From: JBHGBB01 sp041946755
GTDB lineage: Bacteria > UBP4 > UBA4092 > JAOAEQ01
Length of the DNA: 7,338 bases
Reading direction: 5' to 3'
Assembly (NCBI GenBank): GCA_041946755.1
Contig: JBHGBB010000192.1
Span: 1-7,338, forward strand
Shown: positions 1 to 6,323 of the stretch, one piece after another
Numbering within the stretch: position 1 is the stretch's first letter
How the letters are laid out: the number at the start of each line of letters is the position of its first letter
Program-made: the position numbers and the translations under genes
The notes under the pieces: generated by a model
Databases searched by the model: none
The model's input: only the letters and a program-made list of their open reading frames with translations
What the model was told of the DNA's origin: nothing

Positions 1-1079
1 TCTCCCGGTAATCCAACAATAAAATAGGCAAAGGCTAGAATTCCGGCTTCTTGAGTCAATCGAATAGCCTGCTCTGCCTGTTCCAAGGTAATTTTCTTTT
101 TAGCCCCATCTAATATCGCTTGATTCCCGGACTCTACTCCATAGGATATTAATTCGCAACCGGAAGATTTCATGAGTTGCAGCATCTCTAAATCTACCGC
201 ATCGACCCGGCTATTTCCGATCCATCGAATATCCAGTTTTCGATGCTTAATCATATTACAAAGGTCTATCGTCCATGACTTCTTTAAGGTTAACGCATCG
301 GTCATGAACACAAAATTACGTATGTGCAGGTCGCTGACTACTTGTTCGATTTCATCGCAGACATTTCCGGCAGACCGGAGTCGAACTCGGTCGCCCCAAA
401 CCGCCCCTGCCCGACAGAAGGTGCATTGATATGGGCATCCCCGGGAGGGAATGATAGTTACAAATGGAGCTCCGGTAAAAAAAGGCATCCGATATTTACC
501 ATTTGGCAAAAGATTTCGTGCTGGAAAAGGAATGGCATCCAAATCGGATATCAACGGTCTTGGTGGATTAAGTTTAATCTGATTATCTGGAGTACGATAT
601 GCTAATCCTGTAATAGTTGCCCAATCAGCCAGCAAGTTGCTCGTTAATTCTAATAAAGTATTCTCTGCTTCTCCTACGAGAACGAAATCAGCAATTGATT
701 CTTGTAATGATTCTTTGGGTAAAACCGAAACATGGGTTCCGGTAAATCCGATTTTTAAGTGTGGATTGAGGATAATTGTTTCTTTGATTTTTCTTAAAAT
801 GAGCGTATCGTTATTAAATGTTGGCGTAGTAGTATGAACTACTACCAAATCCGGTTTGAATTCAACCAAGCGCGAAATTGTGCCATTTATCTCGATTTTA
901 TCGGCCATGGCATCTAAAATCTGGCAATCATGTCCTGATTTGAGTAAAACAGCAGCTAAATATGCTAATCCGGTTTGCGGCCATAGTTCACCTGCTACAC
1001 TTTTACGACCACAACGACCCAACTCTTTCATGTAAACTCGGCCGGATAAATCTGGTGGATTTAATAAGAAAACCCGCAT
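1..1079 (-). CDS. B12-binding-type radical SAM protein (3' end cut off by window edge)
   Basis: Partial gene: 359 complete codons are visible and the frame is still open at base 1. The N-terminal part (about residues 1-140, opening MRVFLLNPPD) resembles the cobalamin-binding Rossmann domain of BchE/HpnJ-like radical SAM proteins, including FTGTHVSVLP at 112-120 and LVGEAE at 134-139. The DxHxxG cobalamin-ligand motif is not visible. The radical SAM core follows, with CPYQCTFC giving the [4Fe-4S] cysteines C215, C219 and C222, the SAM-contact stretch YGVESGNQAI at 313-322, and GLPG at the edge, where the family commonly has GLPGET. Such enzymes cleave S-adenosylmethionine to start radical chemistry such as methylation or ring rearrangement; the substrate here is unknown. 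The ATG at 1079 is preferred because AAGG lies 8 bases upstream and the protein then starts in the family-typical way; a GTG seven codons upstream (1100-1098) is the only alternative before an in-frame stop. It is probably a polysaccharide- or lipid-tailoring enzyme, but only by context. Confidence 0.9.
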   Translation of the reverse strand, partial: MRVFLLNPPDLSGRVYMKELGRCGRKSVAGELWPQTGLAYLAAVLLKSGHDCQILDAMADKIEINGTISRLVEFKPDLVVVHTTTPTFNNDTLILRKIKETIILNPHLKIGFTGTHVSVLPKESLQESIADFVLVGEAENTLLELTSNLLADWATITGLAYRTPDNQIKLNPPRPLISDLDAIPFPARNLLPNGKYRMPFFTGAPFVTIIPSRGCPYQCTFCRAGAVWGDRVRLRSAGNVCDEIEQVVSDLHIRNFVFMTDALTLKKSWTIDLCNMIKHRKLDIRWIGNSRVDAVDLEMLQLMKSSGCELISYGVESGNQAILDGAKKKITLEQAEQAIRLTQEAGILAFAYFIVGLPG

Positions 1080-1087
1080 TGATTTTG

Positions 1088-1091
1088 CCTT
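1088..1091 (-). promoter_or_regulatory. Probable ribosome binding site of the radical SAM gene
   Basis: On the minus strand the sequence AAAAAGG lies 8 bases before the ATG at 1079. It is a modest Shine-Dalgarno match, but it decides the ATG over the GTG further upstream, because that GTG has no purine-rich sequence before it. Confidence 0.5.
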
Positions 1092-1170
1092 TTTGTACAC
1101 AATTTACTTGATTCCGCCATTATTGATTGATTTATTTAATCTTAGGTCTATATTGTCCGATTTGTTTTAC

Positions 1171-1215
1171 TGGAGTGGGGAGCAAGCAGTAAATTACTGC
1201 TTGCTCCCCACTCCA
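1171..1215. repeat. Perfect inverted repeat: 20-bp stem, 5-base loop
   Basis: Bases 1171-1190 are exactly the reverse complement of 1196-1215, around the loop AAATT; counting the A-T pairs within the loop, the perfect palindrome has 22-base arms around one central base. The arm begins TGGAGTGGGG and is about 60% GC, set in an intergenic region that is strongly AT-rich. It sits between the DPM1-like glycosyltransferase (ends at 1261) and the radical SAM gene (starts at 1079). Neither side has the T-run expected of a Rho-independent terminator: reading minus, the stem is followed by GTAAAACAAA; reading plus, by AATATCTAAT. It could be a copy of an interspersed palindromic repeat, an RNA-processing or 5'-stabilising hairpin, an unconventional terminator, or a protein-binding site. 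The repeat itself is certain; its role is not known. Confidence 0.93.
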
Positions 1216-1222
1216 ATATCTA

Positions 1223-1228
1223 ATTATA
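1223..1228 (-). promoter_or_regulatory. Possible -10 element upstream of the radical SAM gene
   Basis: The minus strand reads TATAAT here, a perfect match to the sigma-70 -10 consensus. A start site about 7 bases downstream would fall at roughly 1216, directly at the foot of the palindrome at 1171-1215. No good -35 is present at normal spacing (the best is TTAACC with a 19-base spacer), and TATAAT arises easily by chance in such AT-rich sequence. Confidence 0.22.
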
Positions 1229-1260
1229 AATCAATTAAGATAAAACGGGTTAAATTGAGG

Positions 1261-2103
1261 TTATTTCGTTCGACGAACCAGTAAATCAGCTAAAAACCCT
1301 AAAATAGCTATTTCTACTCCGGTTACCACACAGGTTATCGTAGAAACATCCATTAATCTACCTAAAACGAATTTACTATAAAAGCCAATCAATAACCCGA
1401 TGAGAATAAGAATTATACTTGCAGGAAGGAAAAATCGCAATGGATTAAAGTATATTATGGTCCGAAGGATAAGAATTAGAAAATCCCAGGTATGTTTAAT
1501 CGGTTGGATTTTTGATTTTCCAATCCGGTCATGGTAGTCAATTGGAACATATTTAACAAAATAACCGTTACTCAACAGTGATAAAGTTATGGTCGTTGTA
1601 AACGAAAATCCGTTCGGTAAAATCGACCAGAACTCTAAAATTAATTCCTTTTTAATAATCCGCATACCGGAATTCAAGTCCGGGATTTTGGTTGCCGCGA
1701 GATAATTGGCTAATCTCACTAAAACCCATTTCGCAAATCGCCGCGAAAAAGGAATGGTCTTCCGTGCACCAACTACCATATCATATTGATCGATATATTT
1801 GAGTAATTCCGGAATCGCATTTACCGGATATGTACCATCTGCATCCAGAATGAGAATCCAATCCGATTGTGCATGGGTGACTCCGGTTTTAATTGCCGCG
1901 CCATATCCTCGATTCTCCGGATGAACAAATAAGTCCACTGATTTACTTTTTACTACATCTCCGGTTTTATCAGTAGAACCATCATCAATCACCAGAAGCT
2001 CATACGTATATCCCGACAACACGATTCGGATATCGTCGATAACGTTACCAATACTTTTTTCTTCGTTATATGCTGGAATGATGATAGCAATAGAATTCGG
2101 CAT
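1261..2103 (-). CDS. Family 2 glycosyltransferase, DPM1/GtrB-like, membrane-anchored
   Basis: 280 residues. The GT-A catalytic domain fills about residues 1-215, with PAYNEE at 10-15, the nucleotide-binding DDGSTD at 40-45, and the metal-binding DADG at 87-90 (D87, D89). NSGMRI at 144-149 and RIGKSKI at 193-199 are also typical of the dolichyl-phosphate-mannose synthase branch. Two hydrophobic helices follow, at about 221-243 and 253-275, ending in the basic tail RRTK. Known members transfer a hexose from GDP- or UDP-sugar to a polyprenyl phosphate on the cytoplasmic face, giving a lipid-linked donor used on the other face. Mannose or glucose cannot be told apart from the sequence. The gene starts 19 bases after the stop of the GT-C-like gene and is probably co-transcribed with it. 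No Shine-Dalgarno sequence is visible before the ATG, so translation may depend on its upstream neighbour. An alternative role is a transferase acting directly on the lipid-linked repeat unit. Confidence 0.93.
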   Translation of the reverse strand: MPNSIAIIIPAYNEEKSIGNVIDDIRIVLSGYTYELLVIDDGSTDKTGDVVKSKSVDLFVHPENRGYGAAIKTGVTHAQSDWILILDADGTYPVNAIPELLKYIDQYDMVVGARKTIPFSRRFAKWVLVRLANYLAATKIPDLNSGMRIIKKELILEFWSILPNGFSFTTTITLSLLSNGYFVKYVPIDYHDRIGKSKIQPIKHTWDFLILILRTIIYFNPLRFFLPASIILILIGLLIGFYSKFVLGRLMDVSTITCVVTGVEIAILGFLADLLVRRTK

Positions 2104-2122
2104 AATTAAATCTATAGATAAA

Positions 2123-3583
2123 TCATGAAATAGAAGGGATATCCGGTTCCCCGATTTTCTTAAAAATATAGTATCCGGTAACCACCATAATCAAGAATGG
2201 GATAACCGGCAAACATTTTACCCAGACGGGAAGCTGCGATTGCCAAAGGTTGACCATAAATAAATCAATCACTCCAAGTCGAATTATTTGCCAATATCCA
2301 ACCAAACTCGAATGTGCTGGAATGTATAAAGAATACCATAATTCCGGTACCTGCGTGAACAACCATTGATGATAAACCATAAAACTAACTAAGATTCCGG
2401 TAATTTGGACAAAGAGACCAATTGCAGTAATCAAGACAATCGAAATCCAAAAGATAGATTTCGGTTTCTTGATATACTTATCAAATAAGGCAAATAAGGG
2501 AATCAGCATGAAGCTATGGACTTGGAATATATGCCGCGGTCCCCAAGACCAACCGCCAGCCCAGCTTTCCCATTTGGCATAGAAGAGAATATAAACCAAG
2601 ATTAAGGCACTACAGAAATACGCTTCCTGCCGACGCTCATCCCAAAAAGTTTTTATGGCAAAAAAGAATAGAATAACTGGCGGTGAAAAAAGCAAGATAC
2701 TTCTTCCGGAACTCATTAAGAGTCCATAGAGTCCATCAAGGATGGGATAACTAAACGTTAATCCTTCCGATTCATACCCGGTACTAGTCACCGCACCAAA
2801 TCGAACATAATTATATAACGCAACTAATCCACCGAATATTACAATGGGTATCAACCAACTCGCTAAAGTTTTGATTTTTGATTGACGCGGTACGATGATA
2901 AACACCAGATATATAAAAAATATCGGTAAGATGATAATGCTATCAATTCTGGTTAAAATCGCATAGCCAATAGAAATTCCAGACCAAATTATCCAGCTAA
3001 TGTGACCGGTATGCTTATATTGCAGCAGACTGTAGAAAGCGAATAAAATTAATAGGGTAGTAACCGGTTCGGAAAAGAACGTTTTCGCATGCGGCATCGC
3101 AATCGTCGCCAATCCATAAATCAGCGTTACCAACATAACGCTTTTCTTATGATATCCCAGTATTATGCCCAACTGGAATAAAAGGAGACAGGTTATGGCG
3201 GTTATGCATTGGTTGAACCTCGATACGATAAATCGAGAGAAATTAGCTTGTAGAGGAATGTTTGGCATGCGAAACACTGCGTTCCATTCCAGTGGTATAA
3301 TTGGCGAGATTAAATTGCCCAACCATACTAACGGTACCGCTAACAGCGACTGGCCTAATCCATAATGACCATAAAATCGACCGGAGGCATCGCGCTGGGT
3401 AAACCGATCCCCTTCTGGGCTTAACGGTTGAATAGCAAAACCACGAAATCCGGCGATACTTTCGGCGGTACGAAACATGACTTCCTCATCCGGAGAATAG
3501 AGATGCCCTCCCATGATAAGCGTATATATGGCAAAGAAGAAAAAAATGATGGATAGATATAATAAACTATTTTTGGTATGCAA
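2123..3583 (-). CDS. Multi-spanning GT39/GT-C-like glycosyltransferase
   Basis: 486 residues with roughly ten or more hydrophobic segments. The first spans about residues 7-26 and is followed by the loop SPDEEVMF at 30-37; acidic residues (D32, E33, E34) in the first extracytoplasmic loop are a hallmark of GT-C enzymes using polyprenyl-phosphate sugars. SEP at 171-173, TRID at 211-214, YNYVRFG at 257-263 and GGWSWGPRH at 343-351 match the usual pattern of bacterial GT39-related membrane proteins. It probably transfers a sugar from a lipid carrier on the outer face of the cytoplasmic membrane; the acceptor is unknown. The start codon is TTG at 3583: an in-frame TAA lies two codons upstream (3589-3587), and the next ATG (residue 24) would destroy the first membrane helix. 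No Shine-Dalgarno sequence is seen. It lies 84 bases after the co-polymerase and 19 bases before the DPM1-like gene, its likely donor supplier. A Wzy-type polymerase is less likely given the N-terminal acidic loop. Confidence 0.85.
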   Translation of the reverse strand: MHTKNSLLYLSIIFFFFAIYTLIMGGHLYSPDEEVMFRTAESIAGFRGFAIQPLSPEGDRFTQRDASGRFYGHYGLGQSLLAVPLVWLGNLISPIIPLEWNAVFRMPNIPLQANFSRFIVSRFNQCITAITCLLLFQLGIILGYHKKSVMLVTLIYGLATIAMPHAKTFFSEPVTTLLILFAFYSLLQYKHTGHISWIIWSGISIGYAILTRIDSIIILPIFFIYLVFIIVPRQSKIKTLASWLIPIVIFGGLVALYNYVRFGAVTSTGYESEGLTFSYPILDGLYGLLMSSGRSILLFSPPVILFFFAIKTFWDERRQEAYFCSALILVYILFYAKWESWAGGWSWGPRHIFQVHSFMLIPLFALFDKYIKKPKSIFWISIVLITAIGLFVQITGILVSFMVYHQWLFTQVPELWYSLYIPAHSSLVGYWQIIRLGVIDLFMVNLWQSQLPVWVKCLPVIPFLIMVVTGYYIFKKIGEPDIPSIS

Positions 3584-3667
3584 TGGTTATTTTAGCGGTT
3601 ACATGCGAAATAATAGAAGTGCGTCAATTAAACCACTAGGGATCCTCAATTACCCTTGATACTAGGC

Positions 3668-4837
3668 TTAACTTTTAACCGCATTGAAATATTCTTTCGT
3701 TAAAACCCATCCTGTAGAAATAAATAGACCAGCTAACGCGGCTACTAACGCAATGATACGTTTACGCGGCCAAATTGGCTGTTCCGGGACTACGGCTTTA
3801 GCGAATATCTTAATATCTTCAGCCTGTTCCGCTTTTGCAATTTTGGCCTGTTCGGATTTATCAGCTAACAGTGAGTAAGTCTGCTTATACGTATCAACAT
3901 CTCGTTGCGCTCGTATAATGAACGTATCTCCTGTAATGATTTCTTTTTGTAATTTCTGTACCTCTGTTTCCAAAACTCGAATCGTTCTATTTAAGTCGCT
4001 GATTTGGATATTAAGCATATCCATTCGCATTTGCATTCGTTTTTTATCATCCGGCGAAATTTGAGCCCCCGACTTTTCAAGCATATTTTGGGTAGTATCT
4101 CGTTCATAAATCAAACTCGCCAGTAAACCGCGATATCCCTGATCCATACTTTGCATGCCATTCGGCGTGTATATTGAAATGAGTGTCGGTTGTTGCGTTC
4201 TGAATAATGACGGTGCTGACGTTCCATCTAATTGCTGCAATTTCCCAGCTAACTCACTGCGTAGATTGTCCATTTTATACTTTTCTTTCAGCTGTTTGAT
4301 AATATCTTCCGCTTGTTTTAAATTCTGTTCGGTGCTATCCAACTGGGTCGTTAATAATAGATACGCACTATCAATCTCCCGCGAACTTAAATGCTCGGTT
4401 CTGGAAACAAACACTTCCGCCCATTTATTGGCAATAGCCGCTGCCATCTCGGGATTATCGGATTTTGCTATAAGATGAATTACCGGAGTAAATATCGCTT
4501 TCGGCTGTGATTCCACAATTAATTTGGTAGAGATATTTCTCTGTAATTCTTCAATCGTAATCTTTTTCAAATGTAACTGGTCAATAATATCCTTAACGAT
4601 TTCCCGGCTTTCTAATAATCCCTGATAAGTTGGCGCACTAAACGTTATCGGTTGCACATCAGTCTGAAATTTCGGCGGCATAATCAATATGGTAGATATC
4701 GCTTCATAGGTTTTAGGAATAAAATAGCTGATGCCCAATGCGATTAATCCACAAAACACCATGCTCCCGATAATCAGCATTCGATATTTCCAAAACGCAT
4801 TGGTTATATTTATGGTATTATTGGTTTGCTCTGACAT
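3668..4837 (-). CDS. Polysaccharide co-polymerase / chain-length protein (Wzz/GumC type)
   Basis: 389 residues with the standard Wzz topology. A short cytoplasmic N-terminus leads to the first membrane helix (about 21-40), then YEAISTILIMPP at 44-55, typical of the Wzz domain. A long periplasmic region follows, with heptad-like charged stretches (about 155-205 and 265-340) likely to form coiled coils. PEQPIWPRKR at 351-360, the proline-rich motif before the second helix, leads to that helix (about 361-379) and a short tail. No Walker A motif or tyrosine-rich tail follows, so any BY-kinase must be a separate protein. These proteins oligomerise in the inner membrane and set polymer length with Wzy, or aid export. 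The length falls between classic Wzz (about 325) and GumC-like proteins (about 450). It follows the priming transferase by 77 bases. No clear Shine-Dalgarno sequence precedes the ATG, but no better start exists near the first helix. Confidence 0.93.
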   Translation of the reverse strand: MSEQTNNTINITNAFWKYRMLIIGSMVFCGLIALGISYFIPKTYEAISTILIMPPKFQTDVQPITFSAPTYQGLLESREIVKDIIDQLHLKKITIEELQRNISTKLIVESQPKAIFTPVIHLIAKSDNPEMAAAIANKWAEVFVSRTEHLSSREIDSAYLLLTTQLDSTEQNLKQAEDIIKQLKEKYKMDNLRSELAGKLQQLDGTSAPSLFRTQQPTLISIYTPNGMQSMDQGYRGLLASLIYERDTTQNMLEKSGAQISPDDKKRMQMRMDMLNIQISDLNRTIRVLETEVQKLQKEIITGDTFIIRAQRDVDTYKQTYSLLADKSEQAKIAKAEQAEDIKIFAKAVVPEQPIWPRKRIIALVAALAGLFISTGWVLTKEYFNAVKS

Positions 4838-4914
4838 AACTGATTAAGATAAGTGATAGATATTAGTGGTTAGCCATTAGTTTCGATACTACCACCAAAC
4901 AATTACTATCAGAT

Positions 4915-6297
4915 TTATCTTGCTCCTTTTCCGGATAGAACCACCCAAAGGGTTGAAAAGAGAATCTTTAAATCTAACATCAATGAAATATTATAAACAT
5001 AAGCCAAATCATATCGCAACTTATTTTCTACCGAACTATTATATCTTCCATGGATTTGTGCCAATCCGGTAACTCCCGGATAAACCAGATGCCGCCGATC
5101 ATAAAAAGGTTCGGTTTTCCCAAATTCAGCGACAAATTCCGGCCGTTCCGGTCGTGGTCCGACCAGACTCATCTCTCCTTTTATAATATTGAAAAACTGG
5201 GGAAATTCATCGATCCTGGTTTTTCTCAGGATAGCACCTAGTTTAGTCACCCTGGGATCATTCATAGTAGCTAACACCGGTCCAGTAAGTGATTCCGCAT
5301 TAGGTACCATAGTACGGAATTTATATAAGACAAATATCTGGTTATTTTTACCAACCCGACGCTGCCGATATAATATCGGTCCTCGCGGTGAACTGATTTT
5401 TATCAGAAGCGATATAATAACAAACAATGGAGAGAGAATAATTAAACTAAGCAAGGACATGACAATATCAAACATTCGTTTAATAAACAAAGTAGTTCCC
5501 GTTGCCGGATGAGATTTAAGTTCAATTAACGGAATTCCCGCTGTTTCCTGCAATGCTATTCTACCTACGGTAACTTCATAGAGACTGGGTAGTATTTTTA
5601 TTCGCACCGCACACCCATGGCATTGAGTGATAAGCTTCAATAATTCAGTAGCAGTCGCTCCGGAGATAGCGATAATAATCTCTGAAAGATTGAATTGCTT
5701 GACTAATTTACCGAATTCCGATAGGTTACCAAGGAGTGAAAGATCGGTGAGCGTATTGACCCCAGCTATTTCAGTATCGATAAACCCGACCACTTGATGT
5801 TCGAATGGGGAATATGTATTGAGTTCTTGCATAACTTCTTTTGCTGCTTTGCCAGTACCGATTATGGCTACGCGCGTAATGAACGCTCCGGTATTCCGTT
5901 CTATACGATAATAAAGGATTCGCCAACCGGAGATTAAAATCAAACTCCATAACCATTGATGAACAATTAACCAACGGGAGATACTTGCGGTTGAGAAATA
6001 AAAGGTTCTCACGACTAAAATAACTAATATTCCAATTAACCAGCTAATCGTTACCGACCAGAAAGTAGTATAACAGACATCAAATGGAAATCGATCCCGG
6101 TCTAGACGATATAATTGAAATGTAGTAATCGAGATGAGATTGACGAGAGTTAAAATCGGAAAAAGATAGATATAGATTTCAATATTAACCCAGGGCGGTA
6201 TCTCACTGAATTTGCTGATGAAACCAAAACATATCGCCGCATTGAATAAAACTATATCAGCTAATATTGCTGAAAACAAGACCAGTTTCTTTTTCAT
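4915..6297 (-). CDS. Polyprenyl-phosphate hexose-1-phosphate transferase (WbaP/WcaJ-type priming enzyme)
   Basis: 460 residues, the normal length for the large form. The N-terminal half has four hydrophobic segments (about 5-28, 42-62, 78-98, 108-128), then a CoA-binding-like Rossmann domain with VAIIGTGKAAKE at 143-154. The C-terminal catalytic domain begins near 272 with a re-entrant hydrophobic stretch containing LSPLF at 288-292. YRQRRVGKNN at 310-319, YKFRTM at 325-330 and RIDEFPQFFN at 361-370 follow; D363-E364 is the catalytic dyad by comparison with PglC. EMSLVGPRPERP at 375-386 and YPGVTGLAQIHGR at 406-418 complete the fold. It moves a sugar-1-phosphate (galactose or glucose in characterised members) from a UDP-sugar to undecaprenyl phosphate, starting each repeat unit. 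The sugar cannot be read from the sequence. The gene begins 26 bases after the epimerase gene, with only a weak AAG-type ribosome site close to its ATG. Confidence 0.96.
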   Translation of the reverse strand: MKKKLVLFSAILADIVLFNAAICFGFISKFSEIPPWVNIEIYIYLFPILTLVNLISITTFQLYRLDRDRFPFDVCYTTFWSVTISWLIGILVILVVRTFYFSTASISRWLIVHQWLWSLILISGWRILYYRIERNTGAFITRVAIIGTGKAAKEVMQELNTYSPFEHQVVGFIDTEIAGVNTLTDLSLLGNLSEFGKLVKQFNLSEIIIAISGATATELLKLITQCHGCAVRIKILPSLYEVTVGRIALQETAGIPLIELKSHPATGTTLFIKRMFDIVMSLLSLIILSPLFVIISLLIKISSPRGPILYRQRRVGKNNQIFVLYKFRTMVPNAESLTGPVLATMNDPRVTKLGAILRKTRIDEFPQFFNIIKGEMSLVGPRPERPEFVAEFGKTEPFYDRRHLVYPGVTGLAQIHGRYNSSVENKLRYDLAYVYNISLMLDLKILFSTLWVVLSGKGAR

Positions 6298-6323
6298 ATT
6301 CTTAGCGATATGATATTTATGAT

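Noticed and set aside
172..837. Plus-strand open frames opposite the radical SAM gene
   Set aside because: They are antisense shadows of a clearly coding minus-strand frame whose radical SAM motifs are intact; none has a recognisable domain.
1171..1215. The palindrome as a Rho-independent terminator
   Set aside because: The stem is strong, but neither strand has a T-run after it (GTAAAACAAA on minus, AATATCTAAT on plus), so it is reported as an inverted repeat only.
1093..1284. Plus-strand open frame of 63 codons spanning the intergenic gap
   Set aside because: It reads through the palindrome and into the end of the minus-strand glycosyltransferase, has no ribosome site, and shows no recognisable protein pattern.
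2123..3583. Assignment of the 486-residue membrane protein as a Wzy polymerase
   Set aside because: The acidic SPDEE loop right after the first helix and the GGWSWGPRH motif fit GT39/GT-C proteins better, though sequence alone does not fully exclude it.
3584..3667. Possible hairpin after the co-polymerase stop and a possible TTGACG/TGTAAC promoter before the GT-C gene
   Set aside because: The hairpin is only 4 + 3 base pairs with an internal loop and a 13-base loop. The promoter-like pair has an 18-base spacer and a poor -10, and would leave only about 8 bases of leader. Both are within chance expectation for 84 bases.
4838..4914. Short words (TAGTGGTT, GATACTA) shared with the gap at 3584-3667, suggesting a common degenerate repeat
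   Set aside because: The shared words are 7-8 bases, in differing orientation, with no alignable sequence between them.
5771..5974. Second minus-strand frame of 67 codons inside the priming transferase gene
   Set aside because: It lies wholly within a well-supported gene in another frame and has no motif of its own.
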